Shown here: positions 1-7,295 of the stretch, in pieces
Position numbering within the stretch: position 1 is the first letter of the stretch
Layout: each line of letters begins with the position of its first letter
Assembly: GCA_036397255.1 (NCBI GenBank)
Contig: DASWJH010000011.1
Location: 1-51,322, forward strand
Source of the DNA: Nitrospiria bacterium
GTDB taxonomy: Bacteria > Nitrospirota > Nitrospiria > DASWJH01
DNA: 51,322 bases
Direction of reading: 5' to 3'
The notes under the pieces: generated by a model
The model's input: the letters and a program-made list of their open reading frames with translations, nothing else
Told to the model about the DNA's origin: nothing
Databases searched by the model: none
Made by a program: the position numbers and the translations under genes

Positions 1-273
1 TAGCGGGAAAAGCTAAAAACGTGGCCCTTACCGCTTGTATGAGAAAATTGTTGGTCATTCTGAATGCTATGTTGAAACATGGAACCCCGTGGAAAACTAA
101 TTTTATAATCTCCCCTTGACTTTTAAGACAGTTGCTTACAAAGGGAGGGAATTTGGGGGCTTACAAATGAGGGAAGCAAAAAACGTTGGAGGGAATAGGT
201 TGGAGGCAGAAAAAATATCCTAAAAAAACAGAACAGACTAGACAAACCAAAAAAACAAGATGAGCCAGAAAAA
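1..273. other. Intergenic region downstream of sthA with repeat fragments
   Basis: No convincing gene is visible in this left-edge stretch. It contains a half-copy of the CTTACAAAGGGAGGG element near 135-149, with a degenerate second copy (CTTACAAATGAGGG) near 160-173. The same element occurs as a full hairpin at 1760-1790, 2065-2085 and 5747-5767. The gene downstream of sthA lies outside the window. Confidence 0.5.
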
Positions 274-1674
274 CTAAATCTGGAATTTATTGTAGGCATC
301 TAACGCGGCGACTTTATAGCATTCGGCTAAGGTGGGGTAATTAAAAACGGTTTCCATGAAATAATCCAGGCCTGCCCCGAGGCCCAAAACCGCTTGCCCA
401 ATATGAACCAGTTCGGTTGCACCGGTTCCGATGATATGAACCCCTAACAGTTTTTTGTTTTCCCGGTGAAACAATAATTTAAATAGACCGGTATCATCTC
501 CTAAAATCTGTCCGCGAGCAATCTCCCGGTACCGGGCAATTCCCGTTTCATAGGGAATCTTTTTCTCGGTGAGTTCCCCTTCCGTTTGGCCTGCCATGGA
601 AATTTCCGGTATTGCATAAATTCCGATAGGAAAATGATCGGCCATGGGCCGGGTTTTGATGTTGAAAGCGTAGCAGGCCGCCAACCTTCCCTGCTCCATG
701 GACGTGGCGGCAAGGCTAGGGTAGCCGATAATATCCCCCGCGGCAAAAATATGAGGTGTATCCGTACGAAATTCTGAATCCACTTTCAAACGCCCGCGAT
801 GATCGGCGGACAACCCGGCGGCTTTTAGTTCTAACTTTTCGGTGGCTCCCATTCGGCCAACGGAGAATAAAAGCATGTCGGTCACAATCCGCTTCCCCGA
901 TTCCAGTTCAATCACCGCACAACGGGAGGGTTGATCGGAGACTAATACTTTAGCAACCGATTCATTAAAACGGAAAATCACGTTCCGATTTCTCATTTGA
1001 TGAATCAATTCGTCCACGATCTCGGCGTCTAAAAATTCCATGGGACGGTTTCTCTTATCCACCAGAGTTACCTCAATTCCCAAAGCCGCAAACATGGAGG
1101 CATATTCAATTCCGATGACCCCTCCTCCGACCACGGCAAGTGTCCGAGGTAATTTTTCCATGCAGGCGATGTCATCACTGGTTAAAATATTTTTTTCAGC
1201 GATGTCGACCCCGGGAACGGGAACAGGGGTGGTTCCCACCGCAATGAGAATGTTTTCCGCCGACACCTCGCGTGCGGACCGTTCATCGGCAACGATCAGG
1301 GTATGAGGGTCTTTAAAAGACGCCTCTCCTTTGATGACCGAAATACCATTCCGGTGCAGTTGATTCTCCACAACTGAAGTTTCCCGTTTGACGACTTCAT
1401 CTACACGCTCCAAAAGTTCGCGAGCGGTAATTCCTCTTGGCTGGAGATCCAGCTTCCCTTTTTCAAAAACCGATCCCGGTCCGGTTAATGAAAGAACCGC
1501 TTCCCTGAACATTTTGCTGGGTATGGTTCCCACATCCAGGCAGACTCCTCCCACCGCACGGCGCTTTTCAATAATCGCAACGCGTTTTCCCAGTTTGGAG
1601 GCTTGGACCGCCGCCCGTTGTCCTGCGGGGCCGCTCCCGATGATTAAGAAATCAAAATTGTATTTTTCACTCAT
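274..1674 (-). CDS. sthA: Soluble pyridine nucleotide transhydrogenase / dihydrolipoamide dehydrogenase-like flavoprotein
   Basis: This is a 466-aa cytosolic FAD-dependent pyridine nucleotide-disulfide oxidoreductase family member. Visible features are an N-terminal FAD Rossmann motif (GSGPAG, about residue 13), a second NAD(P) motif (GGGVIG, about residue 183) and a C-terminal dimerisation domain. The usual redox pair CxxxxC is replaced by CLDVGT, so the second cysteine is Thr. The C terminus reads NYPTLAE where disulfide reductases have a catalytic His-Pro. Both changes are typical of SthA, which moves hydride between NADPH and NAD+ without a disulfide, and argue against lipoamide dehydrogenase. 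The gene stands alone between repeat-rich spacers. The ATG start has only a weak Shine-Dalgarno. The family is certain; the SthA assignment is likely. Confidence 0.85.
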   Translation of the reverse strand: MSEKYNFDFLIIGSGPAGQRAAVQASKLGKRVAIIEKRRAVGGVCLDVGTIPSKMFREAVLSLTGPGSVFEKGKLDLQPRGITARELLERVDEVVKRETSVVENQLHRNGISVIKGEASFKDPHTLIVADERSAREVSAENILIAVGTTPVPVPGVDIAEKNILTSDDIACMEKLPRTLAVVGGGVIGIEYASMFAALGIEVTLVDKRNRPMEFLDAEIVDELIHQMRNRNVIFRFNESVAKVLVSDQPSRCAVIELESGKRIVTDMLLFSVGRMGATEKLELKAAGLSADHRGRLKVDSEFRTDTPHIFAAGDIIGYPSLAATSMEQGRLAACYAFNIKTRPMADHFPIGIYAIPEISMAGQTEGELTEKKIPYETGIARYREIARGQILGDDTGLFKLLFHRENKKLLGVHIIGTGATELVHIGQAVLGLGAGLDYFMETVFNYPTLAECYKVAALDAYNKFQI

Positions 1675-1705
1675 GGGTGGGCTCTCAGAGTTGGTTTATG
1701 GAACT

Positions 1706-1711
1706 ATTATA
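1706..1711 (-). promoter_or_regulatory. Possible -10 element for sthA
   Basis: A perfect TATAAT on the minus strand lies about 32 bp upstream of the sthA ATG. No good -35 hexamer is found 16-18 bp further upstream, so this is a weak call. Confidence 0.3.
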
Positions 1712-1759
1712 CCGAAAAAACGAAAAAAAGGGATGGGAGAACAAGAAAAAGATTTTCTA

Positions 1760-1790
1760 CCCTCCCTATCCCTTGCTTACAAAGGGAGGG
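1760..1790. repeat. CCCTCCCT...AGGGAGGG inverted repeat, copy 1
   Basis: CCCTCCCT (1760-1767) pairs with AGGGAGGG (1783-1790) around a 15-nt loop. The right arm, with the preceding CTTACAA, matches the copies at 135-149 and 5747-5767. Confidence 0.6.
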
Positions 1791-1842
1791 AATAAAGGGG
1801 CCTTCCAAAAGGAGGGGATTTGGGGGTTCTATTAAAAAAAAA

Positions 1843-1875
1843 ATCCTGGATTCCCGCTTACGCGGGAATGACGGG
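1843..1875. repeat. REP-like palindromic repeat, copy A
   Basis: An 8-bp perfect stem (ATTCCCGC/GCGGGAAT, 1850-1869) encloses a 4-nt loop. It is flanked by TCCTGG on the left and GACGGG on the right. On the minus strand it runs into a T-run (1834-1843), as a Rho-independent terminator would. It is nearly identical to copy B. Confidence 0.75.
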
Positions 1876-1992
1876 CTGGATTATTTCATTGTCATTCTGA
1901 GACACAACAAGGACTGTCCCTTTAAAAATGCGTTAGGCGGGAGGGGTAAGACGGGAGGTTGGAGGATTGAGGAATTCCATTAAAGGAAAAAA

Positions 1993-2024
1993 ATCCTGGA
2001 TTCCCGCTTGCGCGGGAATGACGG
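1993..2024. repeat. REP-like palindromic repeat, copy B
   Basis: It has the same 8-bp stem as copy A (2000-2019, loop TTGC), with TCCTGG and GACGG flanks. A T-run follows on the minus strand at about 1987-1993. Confidence 0.75.
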
Positions 2025-2064
2025 CTTCTAAATAATTTTTAAAAAAAACTCTGCCCCACCTCAC

Positions 2065-2085
2065 CTCCCTTTACAAAGGGGAGGA
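2065..2085. repeat. CCTCCCTTT-ACA-AAGGGGAGG inverted repeat
   Basis: This is a near-perfect 9-bp stem with the ACA loop seen in the copy at 5747-5767. It belongs to the same repeat family as 1760-1790 and 135-149. Confidence 0.6.
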
Positions 2086-2104
2086 ATTTAATAAAAAAAA
2101 GAGT

Positions 2105-2154
2105 TCTGGAATCCCGCTTTAAGCATACGGGGACAGGTTTCACGGGAATGACGG
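2105..2154. repeat. REP-like repeat, copy C, with enlarged loop
   Basis: The flanks and stem match copies A and B (TCTGGAATCCCGC on the left, CGGGAATGACGGG on the right), but the 4-nt loop is replaced by roughly 20 nt containing GGGGACAGG. A run of eight T follows on the minus strand at 2093-2100. It lies 39 bp past the PBP stop codon and may terminate the minus-strand block. Confidence 0.6.
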
Positions 2155-2192
2155 GAAAAGGATTGTATTGGAGGAAGAACCAGACCTAAAAT

Positions 2193-3623
2193 TTACTTAT
2201 TCAATGCGATGGTTTGAGATTCTTTTATTTTGAAATAGGCGTCAAATGCTTCTTTGGCGAGGTGAGAGGCTTTGATATGCCAGATAGGTTTATTGACGAT
2301 CAGGGCGGCAAGGGCAATCTCCGGATCATCCAAAGGAGCCATTCCAACGAACCAACTATATTTACCTTTGGGGTCATTCCCTCGAAGGGAACCGGTTTTT
2401 CCACCAATGGATACGCCTTTAATATAGGGCGTTCCCCTCCGGGTGTGAAACGCCTTCCGGGAAGTTCCTTTGGTCACCGTATAAGCCATCATTTCTTTCA
2501 ACTGATCGGCGGTCTGTGGAGAAACGATTTGGGTCATGGGTTCCTCTTTAAAACGATAGATTTCAGAACCATTGTCCCAGCTGACTTTCTCCACCAATTT
2601 CGGAACCATCATTACCCCATTGTTGGCAATGGCAGAGGCGATCATCGCACCGTGTAATGGACTGAGGCCCACCTTACCCATTCCCGCAGCGGTAAGCGCA
2701 ATACTCTGCTCACTGGGTCCAAACTGGGCCTTACTGGTCTCTACGGGGAATTCAAACGGAATGGGTTTATTAAACCAAAAAGATTCTGCAAAACATTGAA
2801 GCCCTTCCTCCCCCAGCCAGCGAAGCGCCACTTTGGCGAAGGCCACATTGCAGGATTTAGCCAAGGCGTATTTTAAGGAAATGTGATCCCGGTCCCGCTT
2901 GGGATTATCTTTCCAATTCCTTGGACCCAATTTCCAAAGTCCCCCATGAAAGGCAATCTGTGTTTCGGGGGTCACCTTTTTTTTCTCAATCCCAGCAGCG
3001 GCGGTGACCAATTTAAAAACAGAGGCGGCGGGATAGGATGACCGCAGATTCAGGTTCTCATGATCGGGTTCCACACGGGAATAATCCACCATGGCCAAAA
3101 TCCGACCGGTCTTCGGGTCCATGGCGATCAGCATTCCATAAGGAAGACGGTATTTTTTCATCACCTTCTCGATTTTCCTTTGCAAGGGAACATTCAAGGA
3201 ATAGGTGATGTCCACTCCCTCGGGAAGCTGCGTGACGAACTGATCATTTTGAACATCCTGAAAAGTGGGTTTGTAATTATTTTTAAAACGGACCCAGGAA
3301 TCACTGATAAATAAGGGACCAACCTCTATCCCTTTCCACTGGGCATCATTGATACCTTTCACGGGAACCGGGTGTCCCGGCCCGAGGGAAGGGTCCCGGA
3401 AAAGGTCATTGGAGGAGAACCACCCCAGTAAGGCTATCCCGCTGGTGATCAGAATTAAAAAACCCATTGGCCGATTTAACTTGTTCAACACCGGAACCCA
3501 GTTCAATTTTCTGATCCTATTCCATTCTCTTTTTAATCTGGCCCACCACCCGGAAGGGTATCGCCGCTTTCTTTTTAAAAATTCTTCTTGGTAAGCCTTC
3601 CACCCGCGGTCTCTTAAAATCAA
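2193..3623 (-). CDS. Penicillin-binding protein, stand-alone transpeptidase domain (class B-like)
   Basis: This 476-aa protein has a basic N-terminal cytoplasmic tail, one membrane segment (about 52-69) and a periplasmic D,D-transpeptidase domain. All three active-site motifs are present: S201-V-F-K204, S257-C-N259 and K409-T-G411. The family cross-links peptidoglycan stem peptides. Only about 130 residues separate the membrane anchor from the catalytic domain, too few for the usual class B dimerisation domain, and there is no glycosyltransferase domain, so it is neither FtsI nor a class A PBP. It begins with TTG behind a G-rich Shine-Dalgarno. It is the last gene of the division block, after divIVA and the HicB-like gene, which suggests a role in wall growth or division. 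Specific function unknown. Confidence 0.85.
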   Translation of the reverse strand: MILRDRGWKAYQEEFLKRKRRYPSGWWARLKREWNRIRKLNWVPVLNKLNRPMGFLILITSGIALLGWFSSNDLFRDPSLGPGHPVPVKGINDAQWKGIEVGPLFISDSWVRFKNNYKPTFQDVQNDQFVTQLPEGVDITYSLNVPLQRKIEKVMKKYRLPYGMLIAMDPKTGRILAMVDYSRVEPDHENLNLRSSYPAASVFKLVTAAAGIEKKKVTPETQIAFHGGLWKLGPRNWKDNPKRDRDHISLKYALAKSCNVAFAKVALRWLGEEGLQCFAESFWFNKPIPFEFPVETSKAQFGPSEQSIALTAAGMGKVGLSPLHGAMIASAIANNGVMMVPKLVEKVSWDNGSEIYRFKEEPMTQIVSPQTADQLKEMMAYTVTKGTSRKAFHTRRGTPYIKGVSIGGKTGSLRGNDPKGKYSWFVGMAPLDDPEIALAALIVNKPIWHIKASHLAKEAFDAYFKIKESQTIALNK

Positions 3624-3706
3624 ACCACCCCCTCATTAGGCTGGGATCGCCTATCTATCATAATAGACGAGATAAAAAAACGCTTTATCTCTTATTTAAC
3701 TATAGC

Positions 3707-3958
3707 CTAACTTCTGTTTCCGTTCAAATGAAGGCTGGAAACGGTCTTTTTAGAACCCTCTTCCGGTAATTCAACCTCCATCACAAGTGGCAGAGGTTGT
3801 CTGGTCCGCTGTAGCCTCACCCGATGTTCTTGAATAATAAAGCGAATATTTTTGATGGCTTCATGCTCGGACCGTCCCACCGCACCACACCCAGGCAGTG
3901 CAGGAACTTCAGCGCTATAAAGACTTCCTTTTTGGGTAATATAAACGTGATAACGCAC
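3707..3958 (-). CDS. HicB-like antitoxin-fold protein (orphan)
   Basis: This is an 83-aa protein of the HicB-like antitoxin superfamily: N-terminal YHVYITQKG strand, then the hallmark VPALPGCGAVGRSEHEA segment and a helix leading to a short acidic and basic tail. I chose the GTG at 3956-3958 because AAGGAGG lies 5 nt upstream; the open frame extends further, into divIVA, but without a Shine-Dalgarno. No HicA-type toxin (a small basic dsRBD-like protein) lies on either side: divIVA is upstream and the PBP gene is downstream after 83 bp. It may therefore be a solitary HicB-fold protein rather than a toxin-antitoxin pair. It has no C-terminal ribbon-helix-helix region that I can recognise. Family moderately sure; function unknown. 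Confidence 0.7.
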   Translation of the reverse strand: MRYHVYITQKGSLYSAEVPALPGCGAVGRSEHEAIKNIRFIIQEHRVRLQRTRQPLPLVMEVELPEEGSKKTVSSLHLNGNRS

Positions 3959-4001
3959 GTCTTCCTCCTTTTTTCTATCCATTTGTATTTTTAAATAACG
4001 T

Positions 4002-4475
4002 TTAAGAGCTTTCTCTTTCCAAACTGGTTTCTTGGGTTTCCAGCTCAACCACCTTTTGAAAGGATTCGATGGTGGAGCGGCACCGCTCGATAAAAAAGGA
4101 TTTTTGTTTATGTAAATCCAAAATCTCACTGCGCATTTTTGCCGATTCCCCCCGCACTTCCTTCATAAATTCTTCGGCCTGCAGCTCCGCCTGCTTGATG
4201 ATCAGGGAGGCCTCTTTTTGAGCTCCTTCTTTCATCTCTTCTACCAGCTGTTGCGCTTTGGTGAGTGTCTGAGTTAAAATCCCTTCTTTCTTCTTTAAAT
4301 CCAATAGTTGAATTTCCAGTGTGGCCAACCGCTCACGAAGGTTGGTATTGTCCTTGAGGACCCCTTCATACTCCATCGTCAGGGAGTCCAAAAACTCATC
4401 GACTTCTCTCCGGTCATACCCTCTCATACGCACCTTAAATTTCATTTGCTCAATGTCTAAGGGTGTAATTTTCAT
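4002..4475 (-). CDS. divIVA: DivIVA-domain protein
   Basis: This 157-aa cytoplasmic protein opens with the DivIVA membrane-curvature domain: the start MKITPLDIEQMKFKVRMRGY is followed by DRREVDEFLD. A long coiled coil runs over about 30-150 (heptad-rich, many K/E/Q). DivIVA-family proteins oligomerise at negatively curved membrane and recruit partners at septa or poles. The ATG is preceded by AAAAGGAGG with good spacing. It sits 32 bp after yggT, in the ftsZ-pgeF-yggS-proC-yggT-divIVA order common in Gram-positives and several diderm phyla, which supports a role in division or growth-site organisation. Confidence 0.88.
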   Translation of the reverse strand: MKITPLDIEQMKFKVRMRGYDRREVDEFLDSLTMEYEGVLKDNTNLRERLATLEIQLLDLKKKEGILTQTLTKAQQLVEEMKEGAQKEASLIIKQAELQAEEFMKEVRGESAKMRSEILDLHKQKSFFIERCRSTIESFQKVVELETQETSLERESS

Positions 4476-4507
4476 AACCCCTCCTTTTACATTACCTTGA
4501 AAGGACC

Positions 4508-4798
4508 TTATCTAAAATAATTAGCCGTGTTCGTTAAAACTTGCACTAAGAAAAAACGTGCTCCATAAATGACAATAATGGCTAATATCGGTGATAAATC
4601 CACACCGATACTATGCATCGGGACCAGTCGTCGAAAAGGTTCCAAGATGGGCTCGGTAATGCGATAAAGGGTTTGAACGATCGGATTGTACGGATCCGGG
4701 CTGACCCAGGAAATGATGGCTCTGGCAATAATAACCCACACCATTATCTCAAGGGCCATATTCACCATTAATGCGAGCGCACCAAATAAAGCTGACAT
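4508..4798 (-). CDS. YggT family membrane protein
   Basis: This is a 96-aa integral membrane protein with two hydrophobic segments (about 6-28 and 68-90) around the conserved YggT core: SWVSPDPYNPIVQTLYRITE followed by PILEPFRRLVP. YggT proteins are small inner-membrane proteins, linked in E. coli to osmotic tolerance and in plastids (YLMG) to nucleoid or cytochrome assembly; the biochemical role is unsettled. It lies 7 bp after proC and 32 bp before divIVA, so it is almost certainly co-transcribed with both. Length and motif match the family; the assignment is firm and the function is not. Confidence 0.9.
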   Translation of the reverse strand: MSALFGALALMVNMALEIMVWVIIARAIISWVSPDPYNPIVQTLYRITEPILEPFRRLVPMHSIGVDLSPILAIIVIYGARFFLVQVLTNTANYFR

Positions 4799-4805
4799 CC
4801 TGTTT

Positions 4806-5636
4806 TTATTTCCTCCCCGTTTGCCCCAACTCTTCGGAGCGTTCCGTTGCCGCTTTGACCGCTGAAATAAAAGCGCCCCGGATTCCTCCCATCTCTAGCT
4901 CGTGAAGCCCTGCCATGGTGGTTCCTCCGGGAGAGCTCACCTTATCCTTTAAAAGGGCGGGATGGCCTCCGGTTTCTAAAACCATCCGTGCCGCACCCAG
5001 CGTGGTCTGTGCCGCCAGAAACATGGCCACCTCCCGGGACAAACCCATCCTCACCCCCCCGTCGGCCAGTGACTCCATGACCATAAAAAGATAGGCAGGC
5101 CCGCTTCCGCTCAACCCCGTGATGGCATCCATATCCCGTTCATCCACGATGACCACCCGTCCGATGGCCTCAAAAAGGCGTTGGACCTTTTTTAATTCTT
5201 TATCATCCACACCCTTACCTGGGGCCATGGCAGTTGCCCCCTCTCGGATCAGCGCCGGGGCATTGGACATGACCCGGATCACTTTGACTTGGGTCCCCAA
5301 ACCCGCCACCATCCGCGAAATAGGAAGCCCCGCCACCACCGATACGAATAATTTGGTTTGCGTCATGGCTGGGCGGACCTCGGTGAGAACCGATGAGGCC
5401 ACCTGCGGTTTGACAGCCAGTAAAATCAACGGAGCGGATTTAACCACCTCCCGGTTGGATACTGTGGTGGTCACCTTGAATTCCCGGTGAACGATATTCA
5501 ACCTCTCTTTCGAAGTATCGGAAACTATGATTTCACCGGGGCCGGTCAATTTCGTTTGAAGAATGCCTCTGAGAAGGGCTTCTCCCATGCTGCCTAAACC
5601 GATGATGCCGATCTGTTTTCCTTTTGTTTTTTTCAT
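4806..5636 (-). CDS. proC: Pyrroline-5-carboxylate reductase
   Basis: This 276-aa cytosolic enzyme reduces 1-pyrroline-5-carboxylate to L-proline with NAD(P)H, the last step of proline synthesis. The N-terminal Rossmann fold shows IGIIGLGSMGEALLRG (about residues 9-24). The C-terminal dimerisation and active-site region has GLSGSGPAYLFMVMESLADG and the P5CR signature near SSPGGTTMAGL. Length matches the family. The ATG start is clear. It lies between yggS and yggT in the tail of the division block, separated from yggS by a 139-bp spacer that carries repeats, so readthrough from the upstream genes may be partial. Confidence 0.95.
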   Translation of the reverse strand: MKKTKGKQIGIIGLGSMGEALLRGILQTKLTGPGEIIVSDTSKERLNIVHREFKVTTTVSNREVVKSAPLILLAVKPQVASSVLTEVRPAMTQTKLFVSVVAGLPISRMVAGLGTQVKVIRVMSNAPALIREGATAMAPGKGVDDKELKKVQRLFEAIGRVVIVDERDMDAITGLSGSGPAYLFMVMESLADGGVRMGLSREVAMFLAAQTTLGAARMVLETGGHPALLKDKVSSPGGTTMAGLHELEMGGIRGAFISAVKAATERSEELGQTGRK

Positions 5637-5654
5637 TTTGTTTGTTCTCTACTT

Positions 5655-5770
5655 CAATGAAGCCCCCTCCCCTAAGCCCCTCACTTAAAAACGTGTTAGG
5701 CGTATGGGGTAAGGCGGGAGGGGAAAGGCCTCTCTACCCTCCCAATCCCTCCCTTACAAAGGGAGGGGAA
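5655..5770. repeat. Composite G/C-rich repeat between yggS and proC
   Basis: This spacer element starts with CCCCCTCCCCTAAGCCCC, contains TGTTAGGCGTATGGGGTAAGGCGGGAGG (about 5693-5720), which resembles the element near 1931-1957, and ends in a perfect 9-bp hairpin (5747-5755 with 5759-5767, loop ACA) of the CCCTCCCTT family. The two ends form an imperfect inverted repeat. It has no coding content and looks like a short non-autonomous repeat. Confidence 0.6.
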
Positions 5771-5775
5771 AAACT

Positions 5776-6480
5776 TTAGTGAACCGGGGGACGTTCACCG
5801 AATAATGCCGTTCCAATCCGGACGATGGTTGCACCTTCCTCAATGGCCACTTCAAAATCGTTGGACATTCCCATGGAAAGCTCAGGAAAAGGTCTTCCGG
5901 ACAACTGCTCCAACTTATTCCGCAAACCGTTCAGCAATCGGAAATAGGGCCTGGAGAATTCAGGATCGGAAGCATGAGGGGGAACGGTCATCAACCCTCT
6001 CACCTCAACCCGGGGGAAATCGTTTAACGCTTTCACTGCCTTTTCAACCTCCTGGAAGTTAAACCCCTCTTTGCTGGATTCCCCCGAAACATTCACCTCC
6101 AACAAAACCGGTTGTCCTTTCCCTATTTTTTCGCAATATTGGTTAATCGCTTTAGCCAACCCTAAACTGTCCAATGAATGAATGATTTCAAAATGGCCAA
6201 CAACCGATTTGACCTTATTTTTCTGAAGGTGGCCGATAAAATGCCATTCCACTCCGGAACCCAAAGCCTCTACCTTGGGGAGGGCTTCCTGGACACGGTT
6301 CTCTCCAAACCGATGGAGGCCCAAAGACCGGAATTCACGGAGAACTTCCACGGAAACCGTTTTACTGGCACCCAACAACCGGACATCCGCTGGGGGGCGA
6401 CCCGCCCTTTCAGCGGCATGCCCGATCCGTTCCCGAATGGCCTGGAGTCTTATTGAAAAATCAATGGGACTGCCCCTCAC
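5776..6480 (-). CDS. YggS family PLP homeostasis protein (PLPBP)
   Basis: This 234-aa cytosolic protein binds pyridoxal 5'-phosphate on a single alanine-racemase-like barrel and is thought to buffer PLP and amino/keto-acid pools; it has no established enzyme activity. The PLP lysine is in LLGASKTV (about residue 40), with FGENRVQEA and the family pattern WHFIGHLQKNKVK following, and SMGMSNDFEVAIEEGAT near the end. It starts with GTG overlapping the pgeF stop codon by four bases (GTGA), indicating translational coupling. The location between pgeF and proC is the usual one next to division genes. Confidence 0.93.
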   Translation of the reverse strand: MRGSPIDFSIRLQAIRERIGHAAERAGRPPADVRLLGASKTVSVEVLREFRSLGLHRFGENRVQEALPKVEALGSGVEWHFIGHLQKNKVKSVVGHFEIIHSLDSLGLAKAINQYCEKIGKGQPVLLEVNVSGESSKEGFNFQEVEKAVKALNDFPRVEVRGLMTVPPHASDPEFSRPYFRLLNGLRNKLEQLSGRPFPELSMGMSNDFEVAIEEGATIVRIGTALFGERPPVH

Positions 6481-7250
6481 TCACCTGAACCTTTGTGTAT
6501 CATCACACCGCTGACCATCTTTCCCATCCCGGGTCCGTCTCTGCGGTAAGAAAAGAAAAGCTCAGGCCGGCAATAGGTGCAAAGACCCGTGGTAAAGATA
6601 TGATCCTCTCGTAGGCCCCCCTTCACCAATTGCCGCCGGTTCATCTCCCATAAATTCAGAAAACTTTTTTGAGGGTCCTTTTTGAAGACCCAGGATTCCC
6701 AATCGGTAAATGCTGAGGCCAGCTTATCCAGCACCTCCCCTCCTACTTCATAACAACAGGGGCCGATGGACGGGCCGATGCCCACCAGAAGATCCTCCGG
6801 ATGACATCCGAACTCTTTTTGTAATGTGCCGATGGTTTTTTCCGAAATTTTTGCAACCGAACCTCTCCATCCCGCATGGACGGCTCCCCCCACCTCCCGG
6901 TGGGGATCATAAAATAATAAAGGAACACAATCCGCAGTAAACACATGAAGCCAAAGTCCTTTTTCATCGGATACGACTCCATCATGACCCTCAGTATCCT
7001 CGAAAGGGACCTCTTCCCCCTTCCGGTGAATTCGGATCCGATCGCTGTGAACCTGCCGGAGCTTTAACACCCGGTCTCCCTCCATATCCAGCGAACCGGT
7101 TTTTGTGGATCCCCTCAGTGGATCGGAGGGTTTGCTCCCGTTCCCTTTTAAGCCGAAGAAATGCTGAAGCCCGTTTCTATTTTGAAGAGGAAGAAGCGAT
7201 AAAACGGGCCCCTGGTTGGATGCTTGAATGACATAATCCTGTTTCACCAT
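6477..7250 (-). CDS. pgeF: Purine nucleoside phosphorylase / peptidoglycan editing factor (YfiH family)
   Basis: This 257-aa protein of the YfiH/DUF152 'multicopper oxidase-like' family. The zinc-binding Cys and His are visible in TADCVPLLFYD (about residue 123) and AVHAGWRGS, with an upstream RQVHSD histidine. Family members cleave purine nucleosides (adenosine, inosine) and in E. coli PgeF prevents misincorporation of L-Ser for L-Ala into muropeptides. It lies 45 bp after ftsZ and overlaps yggS by four bases, so it belongs to the same transcript. The ATG at 7248-7250 sits directly next to an AGGA stretch, so the exact start (ATG or the adjacent GTG) is uncertain. Confidence 0.9.
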   Translation of the reverse strand: MVKQDYVIQASNQGPVLSLLPLQNRNGLQHFFGLKGNGSKPSDPLRGSTKTGSLDMEGDRVLKLRQVHSDRIRIHRKGEEVPFEDTEGHDGVVSDEKGLWLHVFTADCVPLLFYDPHREVGGAVHAGWRGSVAKISEKTIGTLQKEFGCHPEDLLVGIGPSIGPCCYEVGGEVLDKLASAFTDWESWVFKKDPQKSFLNLWEMNRRQLVKGGLREDHIFTTGLCTYCRPELFFSYRRDGPGMGKMVSGVMIHKGSGE

Positions 7251-7295
7251 CCTACTTTAACATCTTTTTGTCTTCTTTCAAAACCAAAACCCCAT

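Larger units (their letters stand above)
1675..2192. other. 518-bp repeat-rich intergenic region between the PBP gene and sthA
   Basis: No coding sequence is supported here. The spacer holds three copies of a REP-like hairpin (1843-1875, 1993-2024 and 2105-2154), two hairpins of the CCTCCCTTTACAAAGGG type (1760-1790, 2065-2085), a GTTAGGCGGGAGGGG element near 1931-1957 that is shared with 5693-5721, and a GGACTGTCCC palindrome near 1911-1920. Both flanking genes are on the minus strand. Confidence 0.75.

Noticed and set aside
265-283. Hairpin CCAGA/TCTGG at the end of sthA as a terminator
   Set aside because: Only a 5-bp stem, with the T-run about 11 nt away; too weak to call.
1843-2154. Possible CRISPR-like array
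   Set aside because: The three repeats are palindromic, unevenly spaced (about 118 and 80 bp apart) and one is interrupted; there are no cas genes.
3624-3706. Search for a HicA toxin partner beside the HicB-like gene
   Set aside because: The 83-bp gap is too short and contains no suitable frame; the upstream neighbour is divIVA.
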